Assembly: GCF_003594935.2 (NCBI RefSeq)
Contig: NZ_CP043342.1
Location: forward strand, 620,001-684,000
DNA length: 64,000 nucleotides
Reading direction: 5' to 3'
DNA from: Enterobacter huaxiensis
GTDB taxonomy: Bacteria; Pseudomonadota; Gammaproteobacteria; Enterobacterales; Enterobacteriaceae
Shown here: positions 63,359 through 64,000 of the stretch, piece after piece
Numbering within the stretch: position 1 is the stretch's first letter
Layout: the number at the start of each line of letters is the position of its first letter
Program-made: the position numbers and the translations under genes
Notes under the pieces: model-generated
Told to the model about the DNA's origin: nothing
Database searches by the model: none
Seen by the model: only the letters and a program-made list of their open reading frames with translations

Positions 63359-63979
63359 TTAGTTCATCCAGCGGTCTTTACGTTTACGGCTTGGGATGAG
63401 GTGTGGAAGCACCAGACCCAGCACCAGACCGACGCCCAGCACGCCGCCGCCGTACATAAACCACTGCATAATGATGGTGCGCTGTTTGTCATCGAGCTGA
63501 AGATTGGCGGCGCTCACTTTCTTCTGCGCGACAATCAGCTCATTTTTCAGCTTCTGGTTCTCTTCTTTCAGACCATTGATCACGCCGTCGCTCTGCGCCA
63601 CTTTCTGCTGCATCTCTGCCGTGCGCTGGTTCCAGGTGTTGTCGATGTTGGTCAGCTTGTCGGTCAGGGTTTTCACCTGATTTTCCAGATCCGGCACGCG
63701 GGTGCGCAGGCTGGGCACGTTGCTCAGCTCTTTCAGAGGGATCCACGAGGTACGGCCGGTACTGTCGCGGACCTGGCCATAGTTAGTATCCGCATTGGTT
63801 TGTAACAGAACCACTTCCTCGCCGGCATTCACCGTGCCCACGAGGCGATAATTGTCCCCGGGGCCGCTTCGTACCCAGGTGTTAAGTTCATCAGAAACGT
63901 AACGCTTCTCTTCAGCGTGGACCGCGGTCGCGGCGCTAAAAGCGAGTAAAGTAAGTCCAATCAGGCGTAATTTAAGCAT
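63359..63979 (-). CDS. ygiM: SH3-domain membrane protein YgiM
   Basis: 206-residue protein with signal peptide (MLKLRLIGLTLLAFSAATAVHA), a bacterial SH3 domain (about 25-95: DELNTWVRSGPGDNYRLVGTVNAGEEV), a long coiled coil (PDLENQVKTLTDKLTNID onward) and one C-terminal membrane helix with a basic tail (RKRKDRWMN). The ATG at 63979 gives the E. coli length; a second in-frame ATG at 63997 adds six residues and cannot be excluded. Function not established; next to cca as in E. coli. Confidence 0.9.
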   Translation of the reverse strand: MLKLRLIGLTLLAFSAATAVHAEEKRYVSDELNTWVRSGPGDNYRLVGTVNAGEEVVLLQTNADTNYGQVRDSTGRTSWIPLKELSNVPSLRTRVPDLENQVKTLTDKLTNIDNTWNQRTAEMQQKVAQSDGVINGLKEENQKLKNELIVAQKKVSAANLQLDDKQRTIIMQWFMYGGGVLGVGLVLGLVLPHLIPSRKRKDRWMN

Positions 63980-64000
63980 ATCAGTCGTTATTTTCATAAA

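Overview
The window is a chromosomal stretch of an enteric gammaproteobacterium, most likely Enterobacter or a close relative (inference). The evidence is gene content and near residue-for-residue similarity to known Escherichia coli proteins (RpoD, DnaG, RpsU, TsaD, UxaC, ExuT, Alx, Cca). The backbone follows the E. coli order cyuP/cyuA-yhaKJH-yqj-exu/uxa-sstT-alx-ygjRP-rlmG-fadH-patA-aer-yqjIH-mug-rpoD-dnaG-rpsU-tsaD-plsY-folB-bacA-cca-ygiM. Several loci differ from K-12. There is no phage, integrase, insertion sequence or CRISPR array.

Layout: 1-2.4 kb cysteine uptake and desulfidation (cyuP truncated by the window edge, cyuA). 2.4-9 kb yhaK/yhaJ/yhaH, yqjG, yqjF and the stress and envelope cluster yqjA-mzrA-yqjC-yqjD-yqjE-yqjK. 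9.3-15 kb hexuronate module (exuR, exuT, divergent uxaC-uxaA) with candidate ExuR and CRP sites. 15-20.5 kb sstT, the Mn/pH-responsive alx with its leader RNA, ygjR, ygjP, rlmG. 20.6-31.3 kb fadH, then a complete AI-2 system (lsrK, lsrR, divergent lsrACDBFG) where K-12 has the ebg region. 31.4-34.2 kb a B3/4-domain protein, an XRE-cupin regulator and patA, which has a candidate sigma-54 promoter and an NtrC-like site. 34.6-38 kb two chemoreceptors, aer and an mcp, each with a sigma-28-type promoter. 38-42 kb yqjI/yqjH, a coiled-coil protein with an HPD motif, and an AT-richer Fic gene facing a 52-codon antitoxin-like ORF, next to tRNA-Ile (CAT) and mug. 42.6-45.7 kb a Fur-box-controlled YncE-like/TonB-receptor operon. 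45.8-51.2 kb the rpsU-dnaG-rpoD operon and tsaD. 51.2-56.7 kb a complete urease operon ureDABCEJFG with a candidate NAC site. 56.8-60 kb an exported esterase, a MarR regulator and an MFS transporter. 60-64 kb plsY, folB, bacA, cca, ygiM.

Themes: nitrogen supply (urease, putrescine aminotransferase, serine/cysteine uptake) with NAC- and NtrC-type sites; metal homeostasis (YqjI/YqjH, TonB receptor, Alx, urease nickel chaperones); and two families of short palindromic intergenic repeats. One family is a REP type. The other has CCCTCTCCC/GGGAGAGGG arms, and one copy appears to have added a C-terminal tail to LsrK. The least familiar items are the convergent Fic/antitoxin pair, the coiled-coil HPD protein and the XRE-cupin/B3-4 pair. 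All homology calls come from reading the sequence and from memory of family members; no search was run.
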